Positions 44,599 to 55,284 of a DNA stretch of 64,000 nt are shown piece by piece. Position 1 is the first letter of the stretch. Every line of letters begins with the position of its first letter. The notes under the pieces are model-generated. The model made no database searches and was not told the DNA's origin. It saw only the letters and a list, made by a program, of their open reading frames with translations. Origin of the DNA: Guillardia theta CCMP2712 (lineage: Eukaryota; Cryptophyceae; Pyrenomonadales; Geminigeraceae); the NCBI RefSeq assembly GCF_000315625.1, contig NW_005434665.1, positions 189,780 through 253,779 of the forward strand, read 5' to 3'. The translations under genes and the position numbers were made by a program.

Positions 44599-46155
44599 TC
44601 AGTTAGCAAGCCTCTGCTTGTGGAACTTGATGTGATCCTCAATGAAAGTGGCGATGAAAAAATAACTGCAAACAGCGTCAAATCTTTCACCCATCCCACC
44701 GCTCCATCTGAGGCACCTGTGATCGTAACCTGGCTGCATGCGGAGACTGCATTTCTGACCGACCTGGTCACAGGCAGCCTTGAAGTTCTCCGGCAGCAAC
44801 TGCATAGATCACATCTTAATATCGAACAAAAGGAGGAGGAAGAGGAGGAAGAGGAGGAAGAGGAGGAAGAGGAGGAAGAGGAGGAAACCTGCCCGGCTGT
44901 CAGGAAATTGTCCTTGTCCCCTACATCAATCAAGATGTCGTCGAAGGGAGCAGCTTTCATGCCCTTCAACCGCACGAGTCACACTGATCGCCATCATCGA
45001 CAAGGGCTCCTCACCTTCATCTGCTCCGTAGCATCATAAGCCTTCCACTGTTCCTGGTCGTCTCCGAGGTATCTTGAAGCACCCAGTCAGTTCAGAACTC
45101 CGATCCCGCAACCTGAGACCCTGTGAAAGCCTTGTTTCCCCACGGGCACTGCACTGCTGTCAACGCGCCATCACCATTGGTCAACCGCGTCACCTGCATA
45201 GGATTGCAGATGGGAGCGAAGGCAGACACTGATGTGTAAACTCCTGACGGTCATGTGCATATCAGGAGAATCTCACTCTGTCACACTACAACCTGGGTTT
45301 CGCAGAGCGATGGTAAGAGCTCCATGGCCGCCCATGGAATGGCCCATGATGGCCTTGAGGACAGGAGTCAGCAGATGTCTCCTGCCTCCTCTCCCTCAAC
45401 CTTCTTGCCGTTGGTCTTCACAGTCTGCTCGATAATCTCCATGAGCTCATTTGTTACGTAATCGTACATCTTGTAGTTCGCTGCACACCCAAATCCAAAC
45501 GGATCAGCTCTACAGCGGCCGCAGCCATCAAGCAAGTCAACCAGCCCATTTCGGCTGAGTCGCATTCAAGTAGAATCCAGCTCCCTTGCCGAAATCCCAA
45601 CTGACGAGAACAACTCAAAGGGAGTTTGCTCCACATACTCTCACTTCACCTCTCGCTGTCTCCCTCGATGTCGACACCCCTCGGGCTCGTGTCAGGACAC
45701 ACGATGATGACACGGTTTTCAACAGCTGCTCTGAATGCTCCTGCTTTCTCGATGAAGTTCCGATCCGAGCAGGTCAGCCCACTCAGCCAGTAGATGACCT
45801 GTCAACACATAAACAGGCGCCATGAGCATGAGGCGAGGTGAAGCATGCAGCCAGCTGGGTCATCACCGGGAGCTTTTCGTCACTCCCGCTTCCTCCGTTG
45901 ATCACAGAGAACTTCATGACGCATCCAAGAGTAGGGCTGTTGTGCTCGTACCTGGCAAACGCGATCTCACAAGAGATCGCGGAACCTTACAAGGTCTTCC
46001 TCTGCTCTCAAATACTCTACTGTGCTCAGCTCTTCTCAAGTTTCCCCTCGTCTCCTCTCTTCCTTCCCGTGTTCTCTTCCTCCCTCCTCCCTCTCCTCTT
46101 CTTACTGATTCACTTCGGCATTGAAAGCTTTCTTCGATTCCAGTAGCCGCGCCAT
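44599..46155 (-). CDS. ESD: S-formylglutathione hydrolase (esterase D)
   Basis: This enzyme hydrolyses S-formylglutathione to formate and glutathione in formaldehyde detoxification. Exon 1 (46155) reads MARLLESKKAFNAEVN and joins across about 150 nt to YEHNSPTLGCVMKFSVI. Later exons give VVPDTSPRG, a GAGFYLNATQPKWA-like segment, MYDYVTNELMEIIEQT and AIMGHSMGGHGALTIALRNPG. PFDDILIDVGDKDNFL and LLPENFKAACDQVGQKCSLR follow, then GYDHSYFFIATFIEDHIKFH and RLAN-stop at 44599. The catalytic triad is visible: Ser in GHSMGG, Asp in the ILIDVGDKDNF block, and His in GYDHS (split by an intron). Length and order match the family. Its 3' end faces the LRR gene, 84 nt apart. Confidence 0.9.
44829..44887 (+). 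repeat. (GAGGAGGAA)n repeat in an ESD intron
   Basis: About six copies of a GAGGAGGAA-type nonamer sit directly after the donor of an intron of the leftward ESD gene, so the coding strand is pyrimidine-rich there. Confidence 0.88.
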
Positions 46156-46803
46156 ATCGTCTGGTTTAACGTTAATTGTGCGTAATTAAAGTTATTCCAA
46201 GACACTTATATCGCTATAACATTAATATGAAGTATTTAACCTTATATTAGTTTTAACATTAAAACCTTCGTCGAATTCCGAGAGAACTGGGCAGGACAGG
46301 GGGTAGTGGAAATGAGGGGTGGGGTATCGACCCTAAATTCTAGGTGTAGGGTGGTAGACATGGTCTTAATTGACCGGGTGATCACAGATAAAAATTACCT
46401 CATAGAGGGGGTACTTGTTGTTTGTGGGCAGGGGTAACGACAGGGAGGGGTAGGTATGTGTGTCGGGTCGTTGACGAAGTGTTTTTCGGGGAGAATGCCA
46501 ACAAAGCCGGCAGCGGTGGAGAACGAGGAGGAGGGAGGGAGGAGGAGGACGTGCCGAGGGGTGAGATGAGAGATCATGATAACATTCAGAGGGATAGCAG
46601 GAGGAAATGCTGGAGAGATTAACTTCAACATAAGAAACGTGGCCAAACAAAGTTTATTGCCCCAAATGAACTCTATCTCTCTCCCCCCTCACCTCTAAAC
46701 GAGCTCATCCAAAACGAGGCCTATCTCGTTGCCTGCGAATCATCTTCATACCTTCAGAGAGTCTGACTGCATCTTGCTTTTCAGTGTTGAATCGTCGAGC
46801 GGA
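46156..46803. promoter_or_regulatory. Shared divergent 5' region of ESD and prolyl 4-hydroxylase
   Basis: An AT-rich block (46160-46265) is followed by a GGGGTA cluster (46310-46455). Copies occur near 46321, 46407, 46431 and 46447. An in-frame ATG at 46729 could extend the rightward protein by 25 residues. No separate gene is supported. Confidence 0.5.
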
Positions 46804-47300
46804 ATGGGAACCGACGACACGAAACGGCGAAGGAGCTATGCTGCGCCTCCTGCCGCTGTCCTCTGTGGAATATTCGTGCTCGGCATAGGGTCGGGAGTCA
46901 TCCTGACCTTCATCGCAGCACAAGTTGTTTCTCGTCGATCAGGTGAGTGTGGAGTTATAGTTCTTGTTGTCTTGTATACTCTAACTCTCATTCAAGAAAT
47001 CCTGGAAGTCAAGCCACAGAAGCTTCGATCCGGCATGCTGAACGCTCCCGGGACCTCACTGAGCCCTGCAGACAAGAAGAACGAGTTCTGGATCGAGACG
47101 ATCTCTGATCTTCCCGGTCCTCGCATATACGTTCTTCACAACATTCTCACCAAGGAGGAATGTGAGTCGCTCAAGTCGCTGGGGGTGATGGCTGGCATGG
47201 AGAAGGCGCTTATCATCCCGTATGGCGGGAAGGAGCTCGTCGAATCATCCACTCGGACCAATACAGCAGCCTGGCTGGAGGTCTGTAGTTGTTTGCTCTT

Positions 47301-47379
<79 letters not shown>

Positions 47380-48440
47380 TTTGTGTTTGTGTGTTATCAA
47401 GGTCGTGATGTTGATTCGTTTCGGCAGTATCATCAAGGCCCGGTCGTTACCAAACTAGAAAATTTGTTGGCCAAAGTCACCAACACTGAGCCTGAGAACG
47501 GAGAAAACCTGCAGGTTACGGCGATTGGAGGATTTTTAGAATCTCTCGATTGACTTGTCAGTGAACAGATTCTTCACTATCAAACATCCCAGCAGTTCAA
47601 AGAACATCATGACTATTTCGATCCAGGTGATGGAGAAACATTCCTCTTGCATTGAAGTTGGTTGATGTCTGAACTGCAGCGACTGATCCTCCTGAGAACT
47701 TCGAGCCTGGCGGGAACCGGCTTGCAACAGCGATCATCTACCTGCAGAATGCTGAAGAGGGAGGAGAGACTGACTTCATGAAAATCGACACGAAGGTTGT
47801 TGATACAAACCCCTCCTCTACTCAACTTGCTAACACGGATAGTACAGGTGAAGCCAGAGGCTGGGAGTGCGGTATGAGCTCTCTATGAACATCCTTGTCC
47901 TCGAGTCCTGAGCACTCCCTTCTCCTTCATCTCTTCGTCTTCCCGCCTCTCTTGCCTGACTGACCCCCCCCTGTTAACCGCAGGTTCTCTTCTACGACCT
48001 GAAGCCTGACGGCTCCGTGGACAAGCTCACGATCCACTCCGGCAATCCGCCGAAAGGGTGAGAAGCTCGCGTCTTGTCGATGCTTGTTGCCTTTTCCTTC
48101 CTCTCAGCAACTTGTGTCCCCATGCTCGCTCTGCCGTGTTTGTTGTTTCTTTCTATTGTCATATCTCACTGTCTTCTCATCTTCACTCTTGATTTCTGGT
48201 GACTTTTTCTGTCAGGGGAGAGAAGTGGGTGGCTACCAAGTGGATTCATGAGAGGAGGTACCAAGGGCTTCCCAGGTTTGTTCTTCGATGAGGGAGGAAG
48301 GAAGGAAGGAGTCGGTAGTGACGGCGATCAACAGGCATGTAAAGAAGGCGGAGCCGGCGAAGAAGGAGGAGGAAGTGGTGGACAATGGCAAGTCAAGTGC
48401 TCCTGTGGATGCGGACACGGCGCAGGGAGCCAAACAGTGA
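46804..48440 (+). CDS. Prolyl 4-hydroxylase alpha-like 2-oxoglutarate/Fe(II) oxygenase, type II membrane protein
   Basis: This enzyme hydroxylates proline in secretory proteins, using 2-oxoglutarate, oxygen and Fe(II), in the ER or Golgi lumen. A basic N-terminus is followed by one membrane anchor (AAVLCGIFVLGIGSGVILTF). The catalytic core reads FWIETISDLPGPRIYVLHNI, RTNTAAWLE and FKEHHDYFDP, which carries the HxD iron ligands. EGGETDFMKID follows, then GSAVLFYDLKPDGSVDKLTI with HSGNP supplying the distal His. GEKWVATKWIHERRY carries the 2OG-binding Lys. The last intron (48276-48334) joins LPR in phase to HVKKAEPAKKEEEVVDNGKS, ending at 48440. If that intron is retained the protein stops after PRFVLR at 48291. 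Several short introns interrupt the core, one with a GT microsatellite. ATG 46804 was preferred to the in-frame ATG at 46729 because the membrane anchor follows it closely. Confidence 0.87.
47304..47395 (+). repeat. (GT)n dinucleotide microsatellite in a prolyl 4-hydroxylase intron
   Basis: About 90 nt of GT repeats with a few interruptions follow directly on the exon ending in AAWLE. Confidence 0.95.
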
Positions 48441-48732
48441 GAGCGATTGGAGGATCTTGTTTCTAAGGGAGGAAGCTCTCTAACAGCTGTAGTTTTGTTT
48501 TCTTCTTGCTCCTTCTCTCGTCTACCCTCCCTTCCTCTCTCTGTCCTGTTCCAGCACGAAGAACGGGAATTTCATTGTATTTTTGACGTCACAGGCTCGA
48601 AGCTGTGATTTTTCTATTCTTTATTAAACAAGCTGAGGTTGTTGCGGTTTGACATACATAGGTAGAACGACACGAGAGGTCAAGACCAGATCCCCCCACA
48701 GAGTTGAAGCAGCAAGAAGCCCTGCTGTCCTC
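48441..48732. other. Convergent 3' spacer
   Basis: This is the 3' flank between the prolyl 4-hydroxylase gene and the leftward ankyrin gene. It contains ATTAAAC and TTTATTAAAC-like AT-rich sequence near 48620 that may serve polyadenylation. The exact 3' end of the ankyrin gene is uncertain and could reach 48624. Confidence 0.35.
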
Positions 48733-51567
48733 CTATCTCTTCTTCGGGCCCGGCCGAGGGAGATTGAGCCGCTTCCTTTCTTTCCTGCACAATGGAGTGA
48801 GAGGAGGTCGGCGGCAAGCAGAGCCCACAGCGTCATCGCCTTCTTCCCCAGCGCGTCGATCCGCTCGCGTTCCAGCAGGGTGAGCGGCCCCTTCTTCTTC
48901 CAGAGTGGCGCCTACACGAGGAGGAGGAAGTGGTGGTGGTGGTGGGCGATGACAATGATGATGAGGAGGAAGGAAGGAAGGAGGGAAGGGATAGAGCAAA
49001 GTTGAGGTGAGAAGTGGGCAGACGAACGAGGGGGAGGACGGAGGAGCGGAAAAGCAGCAGGGGGCAGGGAGTTAGGAGGAGTGAGGACGGGTGAGCGACG
49101 AAGCAGCACACATGAAGAGTATAACTCACCACTTTCTCGACCTTCTTCTCCTGCTTGTTCCTCGCGACCTTGTCGCGTCTCTTGCCTGACCCCGTAAAAG
49201 CCTCGGCCTCGTCGATGTACCGCTGAGCTTCCTCTCGCACCTCTGAGCAGCGAAAGTCAAGGAGGACGAGGACGGAGTCGTCCACGTACCTTGCGGGAAA
49301 CCTTTTTCAGCCTCGCTGCAGAAAGACTCCCATCGAGATTCAGTCAGGTTCTCCTCGTAGACGACAATCTGAGGGGGAGGGTTTGAGCTGCAACAGACTC
49401 GCAAGGGAATGGACCGGATCTCCTTCGTCCTTGACCTCATGAAACGGCGAGAAAATGTCGTACACCTTCCCTTCCGTCACGTTGCTGCATGTGCGTCAGC
49501 CCCTGGTCTCTGTGAGGGGAGGGAGTACTTCAAAATCATTATTTTCTCATCCCAGGGCAAGGTACAGATGCCTTCAGGATCGGGGGTAGTACTGCAAGGC
49601 GATCAAGGGCTTTCCCTCCTGGCATGTCGACGTACCTGCGGGTGGGAGAGGAGACTCGGCTGCGAGCACCGTTCGCCTCCATCAGCATCTCGATGACCTG
49701 CAGACAAGGATGAGGAGAGGTCGAGCGTCGGTCAGGCGGCGAGGGCATCATCCACCTTTTGGTTCTCTATCACGGCGTTCTCATGGTCCTGAAAAACGAT
49801 TGTTGAGCGAAGGAGGAGGGCGGGAAGGAACTAACGTACATGCTCTTTGATGTGCACGGCGAGATCCAAGGGATTGAAGAAACTCGCATCTTGCTGTCCG
49901 ACCAACAAACTTCAGCGGCAGCCGGTCTCCTGCTCCGCCACCTCCTCCTTCACTTCCATGACCCCCCCCCAACCCCCCACCTCAACCTCCTGCTTACCAG
50001 GTGCGGGTTCGCTCCAGCTCGAAGCAGGTCGTAGACGATCCGACAGTCGGATATGGCGACCTGCCCTCGTTCAAATCTCATCCTCTCCCTTACTCGCTTC
50101 TCTCACAGCGTTGTGCAGCGGCGTCCTCCCCCTCTCCGTTTGCAGGTTGACGTTTGCGCCGTACCTGGCCAACATTAACAACCATCGGGGGGGTGTAGAT
50201 GATGTCAAGCTCGGATCTACAATCACATCTGCCTCTGCGGACTGCTACCACATACCAACATTGCCATCATCAATATAGACAATGACTCAACCTGATGAGC
50301 AGCGTCACTGCTTTGTGCCTCCCTTGCACGGCAGCCCAGTGTCTGAACAAGGCGATCGAGTCAGGACGGCAGGTGGCAGGGATATTGAGAGGAGACGAAC
50401 AACACGCGGAAGACTCACAGGGGAGAATCGTGGAAAATGTTCTGATGGTTCACACTGACACCTGACTCTATCAACCGGGTGATCTCATCTACACTGATTC
50501 AGCAAAATTCTTCACAGAAAGATTCACGTTCTACCCAAGTCTCCAAATTTGGCAGCTTCCATCAGTTTCCTTCCTTGAAAGTGATACTGACCATGCTCGT
50601 GAGAAGAGGGAAGATAACGGCAAGAGTAGCATGATCACAATCTCAACAGCCGACATGCAGCGAAAGTTGAAGTGCTTTGTCTTCATCACTTCATCGTGCA
50701 GGGCTCGGCCCATTCTCTGCGAGGGGATCATGAGGGAGGGGCAAGAAGCGGAGTCGCTCACGTCGTTGAACTTCCGATCGTGGAGCCAGCGATGCATTTT
50801 CATGTGCTTGAGGAGCTGAAAGAGAATGATCCCCATCCTTTCCCTCCTCCTGGCACTCGTTCAAACCTCAATGTCCTTCGCCTTGTTCGGCCCCACGTAC
50901 ACCTTGTCCCTGACTCTGACGTCAGCAGGGAGCATCACCGCAGGAGCAACGTCAGCACATGTCGAACGGGTCAAGGTTGTCCGGCTGAAGGCACGAGTCA
51001 GGCGTCGGCGACTGACATGGCCAGGCAACCAACCTCGTACTCGTCATGGTCGACCTCCAAGTCCGAGAGTGAGAAGCTGCTGTCATCCTTGATCTCCTGA
51101 TGGCTGGATCAGATGTGACTGCATGCTCCATTACCGACGCCATGCCTCCTTGTGCTGTCTCTCGTTCTTTAAGGCCTCCTCCATCAACCTCAGTGTCCCG
51201 TTGAACATCTTCTTCAGGTCTGGGTAGACCTCGTCACTCTTGTTGAACCTGGAGGACACCGCGTCAACAGGAGGAGGTACAAGGATGAGGCAGGAGAGCT
51301 CTCCTGTCAAACTGATCCTGCAAGTCTGTCAACCGCACATACTCGTCAGCACGGGGCGGAGAGATCGGCAAACGGCTCACGGTCAAAGATCAACCGGTCG
51401 GGATGCAGGTGCTTGTATTCATCCTCCCATGAGGAGGAAGGGTAGAAATCGAGTCCTCCTCGAAGACAGAGAGAAAGTTTCGACACTCCCTGGACTCGAT
51501 CCAACAAGATGCCGGACGGAACAGCAAAATTCACAACAACCATGCACAGCAGCAGCTTGAGTCGCAT
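48733..51567 (-). CDS. Ankyrin-repeat protein with signal peptide and LRGG motif
   Basis: The N-terminus (ATG 51567) is a clear signal peptide, MRLKLLLCMVVVNFAVPSG. It is followed by ILLDRVQGVSKLSLCLRGG and DFYPSSSWEDEYKHLHPDR. Later exons read SDEVYPDLKKMFNGTLRLME, SSFSLSDLEVDHDEYE, DVRVRDKVYVGPNKAKDIE and MKMHRWLHDRKFNDVSDS. An ankyrin block follows (YGANVNLQTERGRTPLHNAV, DLLRAGANPHL, HWAAVQGRHKAVTLLI). Further down are VYEENLTESRWESFCSEAEK, EEAQRYIDEAEAFTG with a basic segment, and ERERIDALGKKA. The 3' end was not fixed: stops at 48733 (KKR) and 48624 are both possible. The leader would send the protein into the ER or, through it, to a plastid-associated compartment. It is divergent from the plastid DUF1415 gene, sharing about 207 nt of promoter. 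The function is unknown. Confidence 0.6.
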
Positions 51568-51774
51568 CCTGGCTCCAGCTCCAGTCTCCCCCCTTCCCGC
51601 TTCGGATTCTTTCCCTCTCCCCACCTCCTACTCTGTTCCCCTTCACCTACCGCTCCGGTTTCTCTCCTCAGTTCCTCTCCCCGTCCGCTTCTCACGCTGC
51701 TCCATCCTCTCCTCCTCTCTTTGATTTCCCCTGTGGAGACAAATAAAAACAATTACCGGCCGCATCCTGTACCT

Positions 51775-53069
51775 ATGCAGCTGAGGCTCCTGCCGCTCCT
51801 CCTCCTCCTCCTCCTCCTCTCCTGCCCTTCGTTGACCTCACTACCCTCACGATCCTCTGCGTTTGTTCCCTCTCCCGTCGTGCACGCGTTAAGGCGGTGG
51901 GACAGCGCATGCTCGCTGCAACCGCAGGCTGTGGAGGACCGGGAAGTGATAACAGCAACCAGACTGTGAGGACCGTCCCACTTCCTCATGGCACTGACGT
52001 GCCCTGCAGATGGATAGACGGCTGGGTCGTCGGCCTCAGCCTCTGCCCATGGGCGTGGTTGGTCCGCAAACCTCCCGAGCTCAACCTCTCTGTGATCCGG
52101 TCGGAGGCAATGGAGAGGGATGTGAAGTCAGTGGTGATGGCAGCGCGGGAACTGGTGGAAGTTCATTCTCAGATCAGTCGAGACGACGGAAGGAGGGGAT
52201 TTGCTACCACTCTGCTCATGTTCCCGTCGGAGAAGTACGCAGGAACTGATCCGTATACCCTGGCCAACCCGTCGGACGCTGCAGATCCCTCGGCGATCTG
52301 CGGAGATTTCCCGGTGATACTCTCTTTGCATATCTACATGACATGTATCGGCCAACAACTGACTCTACCTTCTTCACAGAGGCTGACACGTCTCTGTCAG
52401 GTATCTTGCAATCGTCTGAGGAGGCTGACTGTTGTGGAGGAGGAAATGACATGATCACGCATCTCGTTGGGACTGGGCAGGAAGCTCTTGCTGAAATGCC
52501 TGTAGACTTGCTTGCATTCCACCGGTAACCTCAGATGTAAGGGAAAAGAATCTTACATCAGCTTTCAGGTGGCGATTCGATGAGGGTCCTGGCTGTACCT
52601 CCGACTTCGAGGATGCTGCTCACTTTTCAGTTCGATCCCCGTAGCATCTTCTTCTCTCTTAGGCTGTCTCTCTTACAGCTGCTTCTAGCTACCCGACCCT
52701 TCAACTTCTCGTCAAGGATGACTTGAAGTTTGCTCGCCGGCAATGGGCGGCATGGCAGGTGCGTAATGTCTTCACTTGAAACGATGCTGTGCACATACTA
52801 TGCTGTCAAGATTTTCATGGATTGCAGTGCTGAGAAGATGATTGAATGCTGCCATGATTATTCAATTGCAGAGAAGAAAGAAGGCTGAGGAGTTGAGCAC
52901 GTTGGGACTACTGTTCGCCAACAAAGACAAGCTGAGGGCCATTGGTCGTGGTACAGGGACATGTACCATTGGAATCTTATGCACTCATGTAGGTTTCGAT
53001 GCTCTTGCTCGCCAAATGAGAGAATTTTTGAGTTCAAGGGCCAACTCTTCCGCCAGACTAGAACATTGA
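51775..53069 (+). CDS. DUF1415 family protein with a bipartite plastid leader
   Basis: Exon 1 (51775-51968) encodes a signal peptide ([20 protein letters not shown]) followed by SRSSAFVPSP. This is the Ser/Ala-Phe type cleavage motif that directs proteins across the membranes of secondary red plastids. The splice at 51969 joins RL in phase to WIDGWVVGLSLCPWAWLVRK, the DUF1415 start (W-x-x-x-x-V-x-G-L-x-L-C-P-x-A). Further exons give AARELVEVHSQIS, TTLLMFP, DLLAFHRWRFDEG, PTLQLLVKDDLKFARRQW and LQRRKKAEELSTLG, with a stop at 53069. The order of TTLL, FH and PTLxLL blocks is that of bacterial DUF1415 proteins, whose reaction is unknown. A plastid location for a bacterial-type family is plausible. 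The joins between 52300 and 52640 are uncertain. Confidence 0.72.
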
Positions 53070-53105
53070 GTTCAAGAGCCAACTCTTCCGCCAGACTAGA
53101 ACATT
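53028..53105 (+). repeat. 38-bp direct tandem duplication at the 3' end of the DUF1415 gene
   Basis: The stretch starting GAGTTCAAGGGCCAACTC and ending TAGAACATT is repeated head to tail with one visible base change (GGG versus GAG). The first copy contains the stop codon of the gene. Confidence 0.9.
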
Positions 53106-53623
53106 AGATGCGGCGCAAACAAACAAACCATTAAGAAACGAGAAGAATCCTACTTGGTATCATCTCTCCTACAGAAATTACGGTCTGACAATGTAAATAA
53201 ACGATTTTTTTTGTTTATGTTCGAAATATTTTACATTTGGAATTTGATCCTTTTACATAATAGAGCAAGAAGCCGCAGTGTCATACGCTAAGCTGGAAGG
53301 TACGAACAGTAAATATACTTCAAAACCAAGGCAAACGAAAACTCACGCTCTTCCATCCGTGCAATCTTGGCAGCGGAACCATTGGGCAGTGGCAGGCTTA
53401 GTGCCCGGTGGTCGTACAAAACTGCGAAAACACAAGTCATTTCACTTCGAACCCTACAATCGAACAAAACAACTGCTAAAACGAAATCAAACATAATGAA
53501 ATCTTCAGCTTCTTTTGTCTTGACACATCTCAGAACGATCACATTCAACTCATAGTGCTACTACATTGCGGAGAAATCTACACAAAATATCTCCCATCCT
53601 GCAGTATTCAAGACATGGCAGGA
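53070..53623. other. Convergent intergenic spacer, AT-rich
   Basis: Apart from the second copy of the 38-bp duplication, this is AT-rich sequence (TTTTTTTTGTTTATG, ACATAATAGAGC) with no recognisable gene on either strand. Confidence 0.5.
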
Positions 53624-54005
53624 TCACCTTCGCCCGCATCGTCTGCACGTCGGCAGTTCCCCAGGAACAACAGGCTAATGAGCATGAAGTGAGTAACCAG
53701 TGGGTGACGCTAAGAGGAAGTCAAATGACTTGATACCCGTGCATAAGAGGTGTCAGCAGGATTAGCATTCAACGGAACTACAGGAGTAGCGACTGGCACA
53801 GCAGATCCATGAACAGGCTGACCATACTAAGAACAAGGTCAAATCTACATGTGACGTAGGATTGTATCATCCTCACCGCCTGATATGGAGGCGGAGGCAG
53901 ATCAGGAGCAGAAGGCTGGGGGGGTTTGTTCGGCTGCTCAAAGTCCATGCCGCAGGATCCACAGAAGCGACCTGTGATCGCCGCACCGCATCGCGGACAA
54001 GGCAT
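53624..54005 (-). CDS. Small proline-rich zinc-ribbon protein
   Basis: Exon 1 (54005) encodes MPCPRCGAAITGRFCGSCGM, with two CxxC pairs arranged as a rubredoxin/zinc-ribbon knuckle, then a Pro-rich stretch (NKPPQPSAPDLPPPPYQA). The second exon reads YGQPVHGSAVPVATPVV and ADTSYAR. The last exon reads PVVPGELPTCRRCGRR and stops at 53624, adding a third CxxC pair. The phases fit at both introns. The total is about 95 aa. The family is not recognised; similar zinc ribbon plus Pro-rich proteins are often adaptors. It is divergent from the DEAD-box gene. Confidence 0.65.
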
Positions 54006-55284
54006 TGCGAAAGTTTGGGTACAAAGACAGTTCCACGAGGGGGTGGGGTTGTAACCCGAGAGGTGTAGCTGTTAGAAAACGGTGGGTATTTTTCAGGACA
54101 AAAAGGGGGTACTGTCTTATCATTGAAGTATAAGGGGTGGGGTAGGTAGTTTGGAGACGATGAAATTTGAGGGCCTGGCCGTCCAAGAAGTTCGAAACCC
54201 GAGAGGTCCGGTGTCTCCGATGGTTATGAGCCCTCGTTTCTTTAGAATGCAATTTTATGAAATTGTACCATGATCCTGTAATAAGGTTTTAATGGAGATT
54301 CTTCCCGTACATCGAAGATCTGCTGTCGAACACTCTGTACCAAATACATACATTTATAACACTTTTGAAAGCAGGTACAGGAAATGTAGGGGTAGTGGCA
54401 CGTGGAATAGATGGTAGGGGTGCTTGATGATTGCACGTGCCCCTACCCCTTCTTCACTACCCCTACCCCTAATTTCCCAGTTATTTGATCCCCTCCATCA
54501 CCTCTCCGCTATCTCTCTATGTCCACCTGACCACCCCAGCTTTCATCTATGAAACTACCCCATCATGCACCTGGACCCAGATGGACAAGCAGGGGTCTTC
54601 CAATAATTCTGTGTTCACGTACCGGTGAGATGTGAAGTATGAAGTAGGGGTACTACTTGTAACTAAAGTACCCCCACCCTTCCATGCCCTTGCAGGGGTC
54701 CTTCCCGCCATGCCCGCGCGTACGATCTAAGAGCAGGCGGGCGAGTGAAGTGAAGAACAGAGGAGAACGGCAGGCGAGGAGCAGGGAACGAGAGAAGAGA
54801 GAAGAGAGAAGAGAGAAGAGAGAAGAGTGATCGTTTAAAGGGAAGGGAGCTCAAGAGAAGGCAGAGGGAAAGCGAGTGTATCGAGTAGGCCTGTTGGTGT
54901 TGAAAACGGCTCACATTTGCAAGAGGGTGTCAGGAATCGAGGTGACCAGGGTTGCACAACCAAAGCATCTGTTCCCCTGCTCCACTTTTGTGGTGTACTA
55001 CCGCACTCTCAGTCCGAAGAATCAATAGGTCAGTGTCATGAACCCTCCTTGATTGAAGCTGCAGTACTGACTAGGATGTTGTCAGAACAATCAAACAGTC
55101 TTGATTTAGACGGAGCCTGATCAACGCAGGTTCACAACTTTTGTCACTGTATTTCTTTCGAATCTCCCAACTCTTTCACAACTTTTGTCACTCTATACTC
55201 TCTGTGTTTCTTTCGTATCTCTGAACTCATGGATACGATCTCTTCTGTTGGCTTATATGATGTGTTAGTCTCAATCCCAAGATA
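54006..55284. promoter_or_regulatory. Shared divergent 5' region of the zinc-ribbon and DEAD-box genes
   Basis: This 1.3-kb region holds the richest GGGGTA/TACCCC clusters of the window, at 54047-54140, 54386-54475 and 54645-54670. It also holds an AGAGAAGA octamer microsatellite (about 54790-54830). No coding sequence is supported, though unplaced 5' UTR exons are possible near 54900-55120. Confidence 0.5.

Noticed and set aside
44566-45039. Rightward 157-aa frame with a polyglutamate run
   Set aside because: It is the antisense of ESD exons and of the intronic GAGGAGGAA repeat. The leftward strand has the catalytic ESD blocks.
54386-54475. Telomere-like repeats (TACCCC/GGGGTA)
   Set aside because: The words are scattered singly within promoters rather than in a head-to-tail array, so a regulatory word is a better reading than an internal telomere.
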